This document shows positions 35,870 to 44,986 of a stretch of DNA of 64,000 nucleotides, one piece after another; positions within the stretch are counted from its first letter, which is position 1, and each line of letters opens with the position of its first letter. The DNA comes from Caballeronia sp. TF1N1. Lineage in GTDB: Bacteria; Pseudomonadota; Gammaproteobacteria; Burkholderiales; Burkholderiaceae. The position numbers and the translations under genes were made by a program. The DNA is taken from the NCBI RefSeq assembly GCF_022878925.1, contig NZ_CP084627.1:186001-250000 (forward strand), given 5' to 3'. The notes below the pieces were generated by a model. That model did not search any database and was not told the origin of the DNA. It worked only from the letters and a program-made list of their open reading frames with translations.

Positions 35870-37786
35870 ATGTACGACTTGCTGAAAACCATCGACGATC
35901 CGGCCGACCTTCGCGCCCTCGATCGACGCCAACTGCAGCCGCTTGCCGACGAACTGCGGGCCTACGTGCTCGACAGCGTGTCGCAGACGGGCGGCCATCT
36001 CTCGTCCAATCTCGGCACGGTAGAGCTGACGATCGCGCTGCATTACGTATTCGATACGCCGAATGACCGTATCGTCTGGGACGTCGGCCATCAGACGTAT
36101 CCGCACAAGATCCTGACAGGCCGGCGCGACCAGATGCACTCGTTGCGTCAGTTGAACGGCATCTCGGGCTTCCCGCGCCGCAGCGAGTCGGAGTACGACA
36201 CGTTCGGCACGGCGCATTCGAGCACGTCGATATCGGCGGCGCTCGGCATGGCGATCGCCAACAAGCTGCAGGGCGACAACCGCTATTCCATCGCCGTGAT
36301 CGGCGACGGCGCGATGACCGCGGGCATGGCCTTCGAGGCAATGAACAACGCCGGCGTCGCCGACGACGTGCCCTTGCTCGTAATCCTCAACGACAACGAC
36401 ATGTCGATCTCGCCGCCCGTGGGCGCGTTGAATCGTCATCTCGCCCGTCTGATGTCGGGCCGCTTCTACGCCGCCGCGCGCGCCGGTGTCGAACGCGTGC
36501 TGCGCGTCGCGCCGCCCATGCTCGATCTCGCCCGCAAGCTCGAAGAGCACGCGAAGGGCATGATCGTGCCAGCCACGCTCTTCGAAGAGTTCGGCTTCAA
36601 CTACATTGGGCCGATCGACGGTCACGATCTCGATTCGCTCATTCCGACGCTGCAGAACATCAAGGAACTGCGTGGTCCGCAATTCCTGCACGTCGTGACC
36701 AAGAAAGGCCAAGGCTACAAGCTCGCCGAAGCCGATCCGGTGCTCTATCACGGTCCCGGCAAATTCAATCCGGCCGAAGGCATCAAGCCATCGACGGCGC
36801 CCTCGAAGAAAACCTACACGCAGGTGTTCGGCGAATGGCTGTGCGACGCTGCCGCGCAAGACTCGCGCGTGGTTGCCATCACGCCTGCCATGCGCGAAGG
36901 CTCGGGCATGGTCGAATTTGAAAAGCGCTTCCCGGATCGTTATTACGATGTCGGCATCGCCGAGCAACATGCGGTGACATTTGCGGGCGGCTTGGCTGCA
37001 GACGGCATGAAGCCCGTCGTCGCCATCTACTCGACTTTCCTGCAGCGCGCGTACGACCAGTTGATCCACGACGTCGCACTGCAGAATCTCCCGGTGGTGT
37101 TCGCCATCGACCGCGCGGGTCTCGTCGGCGCGGACGGTGCAACGCACGCGGGCAATTACGACCTCGCGTTCCTGCGCTGCATCCCGAACATGACGGTGAT
37201 GGCCGCATCCGACGAAAACGAATGCCGTCAGATGCTCTACACCGCGCTTCAGCAGCCGAACCCGACAGCCGTGCGGTATCCGCGTGGCGCGGGCACGGGC
37301 GTGGCAACCGTCAAACAAATGACCGCCATTCCGCTTGGCAAGGGCGAGGTGCGCCGCGAGTCGTCGCAGAAACTCGGCTCGGGCAAGCGCATCGCCGTTC
37401 TCGCGTTCGGCACCATGGTCGCGCCGTCGCTCGTTGCCGCCGAAGAGTTGGATCTGACGGTGGCCAACATGCGCTTCGTGAAGCCTGTCGACGCCGACTT
37501 GCTGCGCGAACTCGCCGCCACTCACGACGCGCTCGTGACCATCGAGGAAGGCGCGATCATGGGCGGTGCGGGTTCGGCATGCGTCGAAGCGCTGCTGGCC
37601 AGTTCGGTCGTGAAGCCCGTGCTTCAGCTTGGTTTGCCGGACGTCTTCATCGATCACGGCGATCCCGCTAAGCTGCTTGCAAGCGTCGGTCTGGACGGCG
37701 CAGGTATCGCGAAATCCATTCGCGAGCGCTTTCTCAACGCGGTCGTGAGCGCCCAGCCGGGCAAGCTGGAAAAGCGCGTCGCCTGA
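35870..37786 (+). CDS. dxs: 1-deoxy-D-xylulose-5-phosphate synthase
   Basis: A thiamine diphosphate enzyme catalysing the first step of the MEP isoprenoid pathway from pyruvate and glyceraldehyde-3-phosphate. The 638-residue protein shows [15 protein letters not shown], the ThDP motif [15 protein letters not shown]...NDNDMSIS, and [15 protein letters not shown] with the catalytic Glu. The family-typical HGPGKF and the C-terminal transketolase domain are intact. It is the third gene of xseB-ispA-dxs. Confidence 0.96.
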   Translation: MYDLLKTIDDPADLRALDRRQLQPLADELRAYVLDSVSQTGGHLSSNLGTVELTIALHYVFDTPNDRIVWDVGHQTYPHKILTGRRDQMHSLRQLNGISGFPRRSESEYDTFGTAHSSTSISAALGMAIANKLQGDNRYSIAVIGDGAMTAGMAFEAMNNAGVADDVPLLVILNDNDMSISPPVGALNRHLARLMSGRFYAAARAGVERVLRVAPPMLDLARKLEEHAKGMIVPATLFEEFGFNYIGPIDGHDLDSLIPTLQNIKELRGPQFLHVVTKKGQGYKLAEADPVLYHGPGKFNPAEGIKPSTAPSKKTYTQVFGEWLCDAAAQDSRVVAITPAMREGSGMVEFEKRFPDRYYDVGIAEQHAVTFAGGLAADGMKPVVAIYSTFLQRAYDQLIHDVALQNLPVVFAIDRAGLVGADGATHAGNYDLAFLRCIPNMTVMAASDENECRQMLYTALQQPNPTAVRYPRGAGTGVATVKQMTAIPLGKGEVRRESSQKLGSGKRIAVLAFGTMVAPSLVAAEELDLTVANMRFVKPVDADLLRELAATHDALVTIEEGAIMGGAGSACVEALLASSVVKPVLQLGLPDVFIDHGDPAKLLASVGLDGAGIAKSIRERFLNAVVSAQPGKLEKRVA

Positions 37787-37841
37787 CGTTTCAGCCTAAC
37801 GCGGCGCGCTCGGGGCGCGTCGTGCTTTGCACTTAGTCTCT

Positions 37842-37871
37842 ACACGGCGCGGGCCGCAATCCGCGCCGTGT
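37842..37871. terminator. Hairpin between dxs and folE2
   Basis: A perfect 11-bp stem, ACACGGCGCGG and its complement, around an 8-base loop. No T run follows, so it could be a weak terminator or a processing/attenuation structure. Confidence 0.5.
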
Positions 37872-37933
37872 TCGCTTACGAGTTATGAAGCGCGCTTTCA
37901 GGAAAGACCGCGCGAGCCCAAGGACAAGAATCA

Positions 37934-38737
37934 ATGAACCAGATGAATCCCGCCTTCGTGATGCCCGACGTTCAAAGCACGCCTGATACGCGTCAGATCG
38001 CCATTGCGCGTGTCGGCGTGAAGGGAGTGCGGCATCCGTTGTCGGTGCGGTCGGCAAACGGCGTGCAGCCGAGCGTTGGCGTATGGAACCTCGATGTGCA
38101 TCTGCCCGCCGAGCAAAAGGGCACGCATATGTCGCGTTTCGTCGCGCTGCTCGAGGAGAATCGCGAGCCGCTCGATCAAACTTCCCTGCGTGCGCTGCTC
38201 GTCTCGATGCTCACGAAACTGGAGGCGCATTCCGGCCGTATCGAAGTGAGTCTGCCTTACTTCGTCATGAAGACCGCGCCGGTGTCGGGCGTGCAGAGTC
38301 TTCTGGATTACGACGTGAGCTTTATCGCTGAAAAGCGCGACGGCGAAACGCGCATGACCATGAAAGTGCTCGTCCCCGTTACGAGCCTTTGTCCTTGCTC
38401 GAAGAAGATTTCGCAGTACGGCGCGCACAATCAGCGCTCGCACGTGACCATCACGGCGGAGTTGGCGGGCGAAGTCGCGGTGGAAGAACTGGTGCGAATC
38501 GCCGAGGAAGAGGCGTCGTGTGAATTGTGGGGCTTGCTCAAGCGGCCCGACGAAAAGTTCGTGACCGAGCGTGCGTATGAAAATCCGAAGTTCGTCGAGG
38601 ACCTCGTGCGCGACGTGGCCACGCGGCTGAATGCCGATACGCGCATCATCGCTTATGTGCTCGAAGCCGAAAACTTCGAGTCGATCCACAATCACAGCGC
38701 GTATGCGGTGATCGAGCGCGACAAGCGCCTCGGTTGA
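37934..38737 (+). CDS. folE2: GTP cyclohydrolase FolE2
   Basis: The type IB GTP cyclohydrolase that converts GTP to 7,8-dihydroneopterin triphosphate for folate. The 267-residue protein has the family blocks [34 protein letters not shown] (metal-binding Cys) and SIHNHSAY. In many bacteria FolE2 replaces the zinc enzyme FolE under zinc limitation and is under Zur; I did not find a convincing Zur box here. It follows dxs by 147 bases with a hairpin between. Confidence 0.94.
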   Translation: MNQMNPAFVMPDVQSTPDTRQIAIARVGVKGVRHPLSVRSANGVQPSVGVWNLDVHLPAEQKGTHMSRFVALLEENREPLDQTSLRALLVSMLTKLEAHSGRIEVSLPYFVMKTAPVSGVQSLLDYDVSFIAEKRDGETRMTMKVLVPVTSLCPCSKKISQYGAHNQRSHVTITAELAGEVAVEELVRIAEEEASCELWGLLKRPDEKFVTERAYENPKFVEDLVRDVATRLNADTRIIAYVLEAENFESIHNHSAYAVIERDKRLG

Positions 38738-38745
38738 GCGAAGGC

Positions 38746-39663
38746 TCAAGCCGCCACGGTTTGAGTCGATGCGTGCATTTCGCGCACCGAATCCATCACG
38801 AGTGACGCGAGCCGGTCGACCACGGGCGATCCCACGCCCGATCCGCGATGCAGCGCGAGCGGAATCGACGGCAGCGACGGTAAGCCGCTCTCATCGCATT
38901 CGAGGGCGCGCACCGTGGTTGGCACGCCATAGGCCGTGCGCACCGTCACGCCGAGACCTGCGGCGGCGGCCGCCCACAATCCCGACAGACTCGGACTCGT
39001 GAACGCGATGCGCCACTTGATGCCCGCGCGATCCAGCGCTGCGGCCGCCGCGCTGTGAAAGAGACACGGGCGGTCGAACGCGATCAACGGTAGCGGCTCG
39101 TCCGGATCGAACTGCCACGGTACTGTCGATGACACGATCCAGCGCATCGGCGGCGCGGCGATCGGTTGAGGGAGGCTGGTCGCGTTGCCAACGTCGGTTG
39201 CGCTGCCTGCGCCCCAGACGAGCGCGAGATCGAGCTGACCCGACTCGATGCGCTCCAGCAATTCGGTGTTGCGCGCCACCCGCGCTTCGATCCGCACTTT
39301 CGGATGCGCCCGCGCAAAGCGGCCCAGCACTTCCGGCAGCAAAACTTCGCCGAAGTCTTCCTGCAGACCGAGCCGTATCCAGCCTTCGAGATCGACGCCG
39401 CGCACCGCGACCGCCGCTTCATCGTTCAATTCGACGAGACGGCGCGCATAGGCGAGCATCACCGCGCCCGCGTCGGTGAGCGCGAGCCCACGACCCGATT
39501 TACGAAAAAGCGGCGTGCCCGCCTGCTCTTCCAGCTTGCGGATCTGCGCGCTGACGGCGGAAGTCGAGCGACCGACGCGGTCTGCGGCCTTGGCGAAACT
39601 TCCCAAGTCCATGCCCGCGACGAAGCTGCGAAGGACCGCGAGGTCGAACGTGGTTTGAGTCAT
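38746..39663 (-). CDS. LysR-family transcriptional regulator
   Basis: A 305-residue LysR regulator with N-terminal helix-turn-helix (LAVLRSFVAGMDLGSFAKAADRVGRSTSAVSA, given here in part: residues ~9-40) and a C-terminal periplasmic-binding-like effector domain (~90-295). It is divergent from the MFS transporter gene at 39770. The 106-base gap contains ATCGAACGATCGAT (39682-39695), a possible LysR-type site. It probably controls the transporter; the effector is unknown. Confidence 0.88.
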   Translation of the reverse strand: MTQTTFDLAVLRSFVAGMDLGSFAKAADRVGRSTSAVSAQIRKLEEQAGTPLFRKSGRGLALTDAGAVMLAYARRLVELNDEAAVAVRGVDLEGWIRLGLQEDFGEVLLPEVLGRFARAHPKVRIEARVARNTELLERIESGQLDLALVWGAGSATDVGNATSLPQPIAAPPMRWIVSSTVPWQFDPDEPLPLIAFDRPCLFHSAAAAALDRAGIKWRIAFTSPSLSGLWAAAAAGLGVTVRTAYGVPTTVRALECDESGLPSLPSIPLALHRGSGVGSPVVDRLASLVMDSVREMHASTQTVAA

Positions 39664-39769
39664 GGCAACAATCCTGTTTTATCGAACGATCGATGCAAAA
39701 CTTTGCTATTTTCAGGATGATCGTATGCCGTCACACTGGGTTCAGTCAAATTGAGAACAGGGTGGCGAC

Positions 39770-41014
39770 ATGGCAACTCCTTTAACTTTGAACGCAGCGT
39801 CGCGTTCGAGCGCGCATCGATGGAAAGTGCTCGGCGTGGGCGTTGCCGCCAACGCGAGTTTTTCGGCGGCAATCGGCGGCATTCCGACGACGGCCGTCTG
39901 GATGCGCAGCGGCTATCACTTCGGCAACGGCGAAGTCGGACTCGTGCTCGGCGCGCTCGGGCTGGGGCTTGCGGTATCGGAACTTCCTTGGGGATTGCTC
40001 ACCGACCGCTGGGGCGACCGGCCCGTCTTGCTGACGGGACTGTTCGCGACGGCTGCCGTGCTGCTCGGCATGAGCGTCTTCGCGGTGCCGTCGGGCTTCG
40101 GCGCGGCGCCCGCGCTCGGCTGGCTCGTTTTCGCGATGTTCCTGCTCGGCACGCTCGGCGGCAGCGTCAACGGATCGAGCGGGCGCGCGGTCATGGCGTG
40201 GTTCGGCGAAGGCGAGCGCGGTCTCGCGATGAGCATCCGCCAGACCGCCGTGCCGATGGGTGGCGGTCTGGGCGCGGCGTTGCTGCCGTGGCTCGCTTCA
40301 TCGCACGGTTTTGGCGCGGTGTTCGGCACGCTCGCCGCAATGTGCGCGATCTCGGGCGCATTCACCTGGCGCTGGCTGCATGAGCCCCCGGAAAGGCCGC
40401 ATCGCGCGGACGCGGGGGTATCGCAGGCAACGACGGCTGCGCCGTTGAGAGATGCGCGGATCTGGCGCGTGGTGCTCGGTATTGGCGTGCTGTGCGTGCC
40501 GCAATTCGCGGTGCTGACCTTCGCGACGGTTTTCATGCACGACGCGGGACACTTCGGCGTCGCGGCGATCAGCGCGACAATGGGCGCGCTGCAACTCGGC
40601 GCCATGGTCATGCGCGTCTGGAGCGGCCGTCATACGGATCGTCGCGGCAACCGGCGCGCGTATCTGCGCGGGTCGGTGGTGGTCGCGTCGGTGTCGTTTG
40701 TGGCGTTGGCGGTGGCGACCGCGCTGGGCGTCGCGAAGCTTCCGTACTTGCTCGCGGCGATGCTGGTCTTCGCGGGCATTTGCGTATCGGCATGGCATGG
40801 GGTGGCGTACACCGAACTCGCCACGCTCGCCGGCATGCAGCGCGCCGGCACGGCGCTCGGCATGACCAACACGGCCGTCTACGTGGGCTTGTTCGTGACG
40901 CCGCTCGTCATTCCGCATGTCCTGGCGGCGACTTCGTGGCCGGGCGTGTGGCTGCTGGCGGGCGTGTGCGCGTTGCTCGCGTGGCCATTGTTTCCGAAGC
41001 CCGCGCGCGCTTAA
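39770..41014 (+). CDS. Major facilitator superfamily transporter
   Basis: A 414-residue MFS permease with about 12 hydrophobic segments and the cytoplasmic motif A LTDRWGDRPVLL between segments 2 and 3, repeated as SGRHTDRRGNRRAYL in the second half. The ordering and the divergent LysR gene suggest regulated uptake or efflux of a small organic compound. The substrate cannot be predicted from sequence alone. Confidence 0.88.
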   Translation: MATPLTLNAASRSSAHRWKVLGVGVAANASFSAAIGGIPTTAVWMRSGYHFGNGEVGLVLGALGLGLAVSELPWGLLTDRWGDRPVLLTGLFATAAVLLGMSVFAVPSGFGAAPALGWLVFAMFLLGTLGGSVNGSSGRAVMAWFGEGERGLAMSIRQTAVPMGGGLGAALLPWLASSHGFGAVFGTLAAMCAISGAFTWRWLHEPPERPHRADAGVSQATTAAPLRDARIWRVVLGIGVLCVPQFAVLTFATVFMHDAGHFGVAAISATMGALQLGAMVMRVWSGRHTDRRGNRRAYLRGSVVVASVSFVALAVATALGVAKLPYLLAAMLVFAGICVSAWHGVAYTELATLAGMQRAGTALGMTNTAVYVGLFVTPLVIPHVLAATSWPGVWLLAGVCALLAWPLFPKPARA

Positions 41015-41045
41015 ACTGTTCGACCCGAACTTTGCGGAGTGCGTC

Positions 41046-41672
41046 GTGATTCTCATCGGCCAATACGATTCCCCGTTTGTCAGACGCGTGGCCATTGCGC
41101 TGAATCTTTATGGCATTGGCTACGAGCATTGGCCGTGGTCGACTTTCGGCGATGCCGGCAAGATCGCGCCGTTCAATCCGCTCTCGCGCGTGCCGACGCT
41201 CGTGCTGGAGTCGGGCGACACGGTGATCGAGAGCGCGACGATCCTCGACTATCTCGATGAACTCGCCGGCGACGACCGCGCGATGATTGCGCAAAGCGGC
41301 GCGCAGCGTCGTGCGGCGCTGAAGGTGTGTGCGCTCGCGACGGGTCTCGCGGACAAGGCTGTGGCGCTGGTCTACGAGCGCGTGATGCACGCGGAAAAGT
41401 CGCAGGCTTGGGTCGAGCGCTGCACGGGGCAGATCGAACGCGTGCTCGACGTGCTGGAAGCGGATCGCGCGGCGCGTCCGACGCCTTTCTGGTTCGGCGA
41501 TGCAATCGGTCACGCGGATATCGCCGTTGCGTGCGCGCTGCGGTTCGTGCGCGAAGCGCATGGGGCGTTGGTCAGCGGGAATCGCTGGCTGGCGTTGATC
41601 GCGCATGGCGATCGGTGTGAGGCGCTGCCGGCGTTCGGGGCGGTTGTGCAGGCGTTCGATCCGCCGAAATGA
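41046..41672 (+). CDS. Glutathione S-transferase-family protein
   Basis: A 208-residue GST with the N-terminal thioredoxin-fold domain (ILIGQYDSPFVRRVAIAL; glutathione-binding RVPTLVLESGDTVIESATI) and a helical C-terminal domain (PFWFGDAIGHADIAVAC). It starts at GTG 41046 with GCGGAG upstream, 31 bases after the MFS stop, so it may be co-transcribed. A decayed partial copy of its 3' end follows (41711-41830). Confidence 0.87.
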   Translation: MILIGQYDSPFVRRVAIALNLYGIGYEHWPWSTFGDAGKIAPFNPLSRVPTLVLESGDTVIESATILDYLDELAGDDRAMIAQSGAQRRAALKVCALATGLADKAVALVYERVMHAEKSQAWVERCTGQIERVLDVLEADRAARPTPFWFGDAIGHADIAVACALRFVREAHGALVSGNRWLALIAHGDRCEALPAFGAVVQAFDPPK

Positions 41673-41710
41673 ACGTTGCAGCGACGCTCTTTTCCTCATT
41701 TGGCGATGCA

Positions 41711-41830
41711 GTGGCCGCGCGAATATCGCCGTTGCGTGCGTGCCGCCCGTTCGCGCAAGGCACATGCGTCGCTAATTCGTGAGCGCGTTGGCCGGCGTTG
41801 GTCGCGTGTTGCGATCCGTGTGGGCCTTGG
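41711..41830 (+). pseudogene. Degenerate partial duplicate of the GST gene 3' end
   Basis: From CGCGAATATCGCCGTTGCGT onward this segment aligns, with several indels and substitutions, to about 41511-41630 inside the intact GST gene (CGCGGATATCGCCGTTGCGT). The similarity persists through GTTCG-GCGCAAGGCACATG and TTGGCCGGCGTTGGTCGCG to TCCGTGTG. No open frame is preserved. It looks like an old tandem duplication remnant. Confidence 0.65.
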
Positions 41831-41893
41831 CTGTGTCGAGACTGTCGTGCGGTTCATTCAGCAAACCAGACTTCGCACGAAGCCACGCAAAGG

Positions 41894-42922
41894 TCAAACT
41901 CGCGCCAGCGAACTCAAATCCCATCTAGGCTTCACCGTAAATGCATAATCCCGCCCGGCCTGCTCCGGCCAGCGGGCAAGCCGCAACGCGCCCGCCAGCG
42001 CGATCATCGCGCCGTTATCGGTGCAAAGCGCCAGGTCGGGGTAATGCACGTCGAAGCGCCGCTTCCTTGCCGCAGCCGACAACGCCTCGCGCAACTGCCG
42101 GTTCGCGCCCACGCCGCCCGCCACGACCAGCCGCTTCAACCCGGTCTTCTTGAGCGCCGCGAGCGACTTGGCGACGAGCACGTCGACGGCTGCATCGACG
42201 AAACCTCGCGCCAGATCTGCCTTTGCCTGCTCGCAGACATTCGCGCCGAGCTTGCGGCTTTGAGTCAGCACGGCGGTCTTCAAGCCGCTGAAGCTGAAGT
42301 CGAGATCGCCTGAATGCAGCATCGGACGCGGCAGCGTGACCGCGCCCGGCGTGCCGAATTCCGCCAGCCGCGACACTTCCGGCCCGCCCGGATAACCCAG
42401 CCCGAGCAGCTTTGCGGTTTTGTCGAAGGCTTCGCCCGCCGCGTCGTCGAGCGTTTCGCCGAGCGTCTCGTAGACGCCGATATCGGTGACGCGCATCAGT
42501 TGCGTATGGCCGCCCGATACGAGCAGCGCGACGAACGGAAACGGCGGCGGGGCATCGACGAGTAGCGGCGACAACAGGTGTCCTTCGAGATGATGGATGC
42601 CGACAGTCGGTTTGTCCCATGCCATCGCCAGCGCATTGGCGATGCTCGCGCCCACCAGCAGCGCGCCCGCAAGCCCCGGACCTTGCGTGAACGCGATGGC
42701 ATCGATGTCGGCGCGCGCGGCGTGGGCCTCGGCCATGACTTGTTCGAGGAGCGGCAGCGCCCGGCGGATGTGATCCCGCGAAGCCAGTTCGGGCACCACG
42801 CCACCGTACTCGCGATGCATCGCGATCTGCGAATGCAGGGCGTGCGAAAGGAGGCCGCGCTCTGTGTCGTAGAGGGCGAGGCCGGTTTCGTCGCAGGAGC
42901 TTTCTATGCCGAGAACTAGCAT
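41894..42922 (-). CDS. tsaD: tRNA N6-adenosine threonylcarbamoyltransferase TsaD
   Basis: This enzyme makes the universal t6A37 modification on ANN-decoding tRNAs, working with TsaB, TsaC and TsaE. The 342-residue Kae1/TsaD protein begins [19 protein letters not shown] and carries the metal-binding [33 protein letters not shown] and the C-terminal NGAMIALAG. The open frame runs ~200 codons further upstream, but that part overlaps the divergent flavoprotein gene; ATG 42922 gives the family length. Confidence 0.95.
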   Translation of the reverse strand: MLVLGIESSCDETGLALYDTERGLLSHALHSQIAMHREYGGVVPELASRDHIRRALPLLEQVMAEAHAARADIDAIAFTQGPGLAGALLVGASIANALAMAWDKPTVGIHHLEGHLLSPLLVDAPPPFPFVALLVSGGHTQLMRVTDIGVYETLGETLDDAAGEAFDKTAKLLGLGYPGGPEVSRLAEFGTPGAVTLPRPMLHSGDLDFSFSGLKTAVLTQSRKLGANVCEQAKADLARGFVDAAVDVLVAKSLAALKKTGLKRLVVAGGVGANRQLREALSAAARKRRFDVHYPDLALCTDNGAMIALAGALRLARWPEQAGRDYAFTVKPRWDLSSLARV

Positions 42923-42991
42923 GGGTTGAGCGCTTGAAGGGAACAGAAAAGTATAGCAGTGTAACGACGCCCCCCAGTTACAATGCGCGCC

Positions 42992-44203
42992 ATGGAATCC
43001 TTCGATATCGCCGTGATCGGCGCGGGCGCGGCCGGCATGATGTGCGCGGCAGTCGCCGCCCAGTCGGGGCGTCGCGTCGTGCTGATCGACCACGCCGAGC
43101 GTCTCGCCGAAAAAATCCGTATCTCGGGCGGCGGCCGCTGCAACTTCACCAATCTCAACGCGCAGCCGGCAAACTTCTTGTCGGCGAATCCGCATTTTTG
43201 CCGCTCCGCGCTCGCGCGCTACACGCCGCGCGACTTTCTCGCGCTGCTGAAGCAGTACCGCGTGAAATGGCATCAAAAGCACAAAGGCCAGCTTTTTTGC
43301 GACGATTCGAGCGAAACCATCATCGACGTGCTCAAAAGCGAGTGCGATGCCGGCAGCGTCGCGTGGCGGCGCCCGGTGAGCGTCCACGAGATCCGGCACG
43401 ACGGCGCGCGCTTCACGCTCGACACCTCGGCGGGCGCAATCGACGCGGCCGCGCTCGTCATCGCGACGGGCGGCTTGTCCATTCCGAAGATCGGAGCGAC
43501 GGATTTCGGGTATCGCGTGGCGAAACAGTTCGGCCACAAGCTAGTCGAAACGCTTCCCGCGCTCGTGCCGCTCACTTTCACGTCGGCCGACTGGGCGCCG
43601 TTCGCGGCGTTGTCGGGGCTGTCGCTGCCGGTTCGCATCGGCACGGGCAAGGGCAAGACGCGAGGTGAATTCGACGAGGACTTGCTGCTGACGCATCGCG
43701 GGCTGTCCGGTCCGGGCGTGCTCCAGATTTCGAGTTTCTGGAATACGTCGGAGCCGATCCACGTCGATCTCCTGCCCGACGCCGACGCCACCGAACTCCT
43801 GCTCGAAGCCAAGGCGGGATCGAAGAAACAAATAGGCAATTTTCTCGCGGACCACGTTCCCGCACGGCTCGCGCACGCGTGGCTCGAAGCGCAGCATGTT
43901 TCCGTCGATGCCCGCCTCGCCGATCTCCCCGACCGCACGCTCAAGGGCCTTGGCGCGTCGTTGTCGGACTGGACGATCACGCCGAGCGGCACCGAAGGTT
44001 ATCGCAAGGCCGAAGTCACGCGCGGCGGCGTCGATACCCGCGAACTCTCGTCCACGACGATGATGAGCGAGCGCGTCGCGGGCTTGTATTTCATCGGCGA
44101 GGCCGTCGATGTGACGGGCTGGCTCGGCGGCTACAACTTCCAATGGGCGTGGGCTTCCGGCGTCGCGGCGGGCAAGGCCGCAGCGGAGTTCGCGCACGCC
44201 TGA
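42992..44203 (+). CDS. HI0933/BaiN-family flavoprotein
   Basis: A 403-residue FAD-dependent oxidoreductase. The N-terminal Rossmann motif [15 protein letters not shown] is followed by [15 protein letters not shown], the hallmark of the HI0933 family, and the C terminus [19 protein letters not shown] closes the FAD site. The physiological reaction is unknown. It is divergent from tsaD. The alternative ATG at 42983 adds three residues. Confidence 0.88.
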   Translation: MESFDIAVIGAGAAGMMCAAVAAQSGRRVVLIDHAERLAEKIRISGGGRCNFTNLNAQPANFLSANPHFCRSALARYTPRDFLALLKQYRVKWHQKHKGQLFCDDSSETIIDVLKSECDAGSVAWRRPVSVHEIRHDGARFTLDTSAGAIDAAALVIATGGLSIPKIGATDFGYRVAKQFGHKLVETLPALVPLTFTSADWAPFAALSGLSLPVRIGTGKGKTRGEFDEDLLLTHRGLSGPGVLQISSFWNTSEPIHVDLLPDADATELLLEAKAGSKKQIGNFLADHVPARLAHAWLEAQHVSVDARLADLPDRTLKGLGASLSDWTITPSGTEGYRKAEVTRGGVDTRELSSTTMMSERVAGLYFIGEAVDVTGWLGGYNFQWAWASGVAAGKAAAEFAHA

Positions 44204-44255
44204 GACGGGGCGTTCCGGCGGCCGTGGCGCGGTCTCGGAACGCCATCGCGCCTGC

Positions 44256-44261
44256 TATACT
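44256..44261 (+). promoter_or_regulatory. Candidate -10 element upstream of yqeY-dnaG-rpoD
   Basis: TATACT in GCTATACTCG lies 52 bases after the flavoprotein stop and is followed by a good ribosome-like GGAGG (44274-44278) that is not followed by an open frame. The -35 match is weak. Confidence 0.4.
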
Positions 44262-44395
44262 CGAACGGTTATCGGAGGATTCCGTATTTGTTCGAAGGCG
44301 CCTCGAAATGCGCGTTCGGGCACGGATTCTTTCGCTCCGGCTGACGTCACGATGGCCTCAAGCTTCGCCGCGGTTTCAACGGCCTCGCTCAAAGT

Positions 44396-44428
44396 CCCGC
44401 TTGAGGAAGCATTCCCAAGCGGGTTTTT
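44396..44428 (+). terminator. Intrinsic terminator ahead of yqeY
   Basis: CCCGCTTG, a 12-base loop and CAAGCGGG are followed by TTTTT. It lies upstream of the yqeY-dnaG-rpoD set and downstream of the candidate promoter at 44256, so it could attenuate the operon or end a short RNA of about 160 bases. Confidence 0.8.
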
Positions 44429-44520
44429 GCTTTAGCGGAAAGGGTCGGGAGCCGCACGGGCACGCGTCGCGCCAGCCGGGTTTTCAATATCGCGAATTTC
44501 GCAATTGCACCGGGTGAACG

Positions 44521-44967
44521 ATGAGCCTCAAGGATCAGATCAACGACGACATGAAAAATGCCATGCGCGCGCGCGAAACCGAGCGCCTCGGCACCATTCG
44601 CCTGCTGCTCGCAGCCATCAAGCAGCGAGAAGTCGATGAGCGCATCACGCTCGACGACACGGCCGTCGTCGCCGTCGTCGACAAGATGATCAAGCAGCGC
44701 AAGGACTCCATCAGCCAGTTTCAAGCGGCCAGCCGCGACGATCTCGTGGCGAAGGAAAACGCCGAACTCGCCGTGCTCGCGGCGTACATGCCCGAACAGC
44801 TTTCCGCCGATGCCATCGCCGCTGAAGTCGAGGCCGCCATCGCCGCAACGGGCGCAGCCGGCCCGCAAGACATGGGCAAGGTCATGGGCGCGCTGAAACC
44901 GAAGCTCGCGGGCAAGGCGGATATGACGGCCGTTTCCGCGCAGGTCAAGTCCGCGCTCGCCAAGTAA
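44521..44967 (+). CDS. yqeY: GatB/YqeY domain protein
   Basis: A 148-residue protein of the YqeY family, related to the C-terminal tRNA-recognising part of GatB: SLKDQINDDMKNAMRA, LRLLLAAIKQRE-type helix and YMPEQLSADAIAAEVEAAI. Precise function is unknown; some members are linked to tRNA amidation. It precedes dnaG by 19 bases in the macromolecular synthesis group, in the place next to where rpsU is often found. Confidence 0.9.
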   Translation: MSLKDQINDDMKNAMRARETERLGTIRLLLAAIKQREVDERITLDDTAVVAVVDKMIKQRKDSISQFQAASRDDLVAKENAELAVLAAYMPEQLSADAIAAEVEAAIAATGAAGPQDMGKVMGALKPKLAGKADMTAVSAQVKSALAK

Positions 44968-44986
44968 TCAGCGGCGTTCGCCTACG

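Noticed and set aside
42923..43537. Upstream extension of tsaD by about 200 codons
   Set aside because: The extension overlaps the divergent flavoprotein gene and lacks any TsaD homology. The family starts at [14 protein letters not shown].
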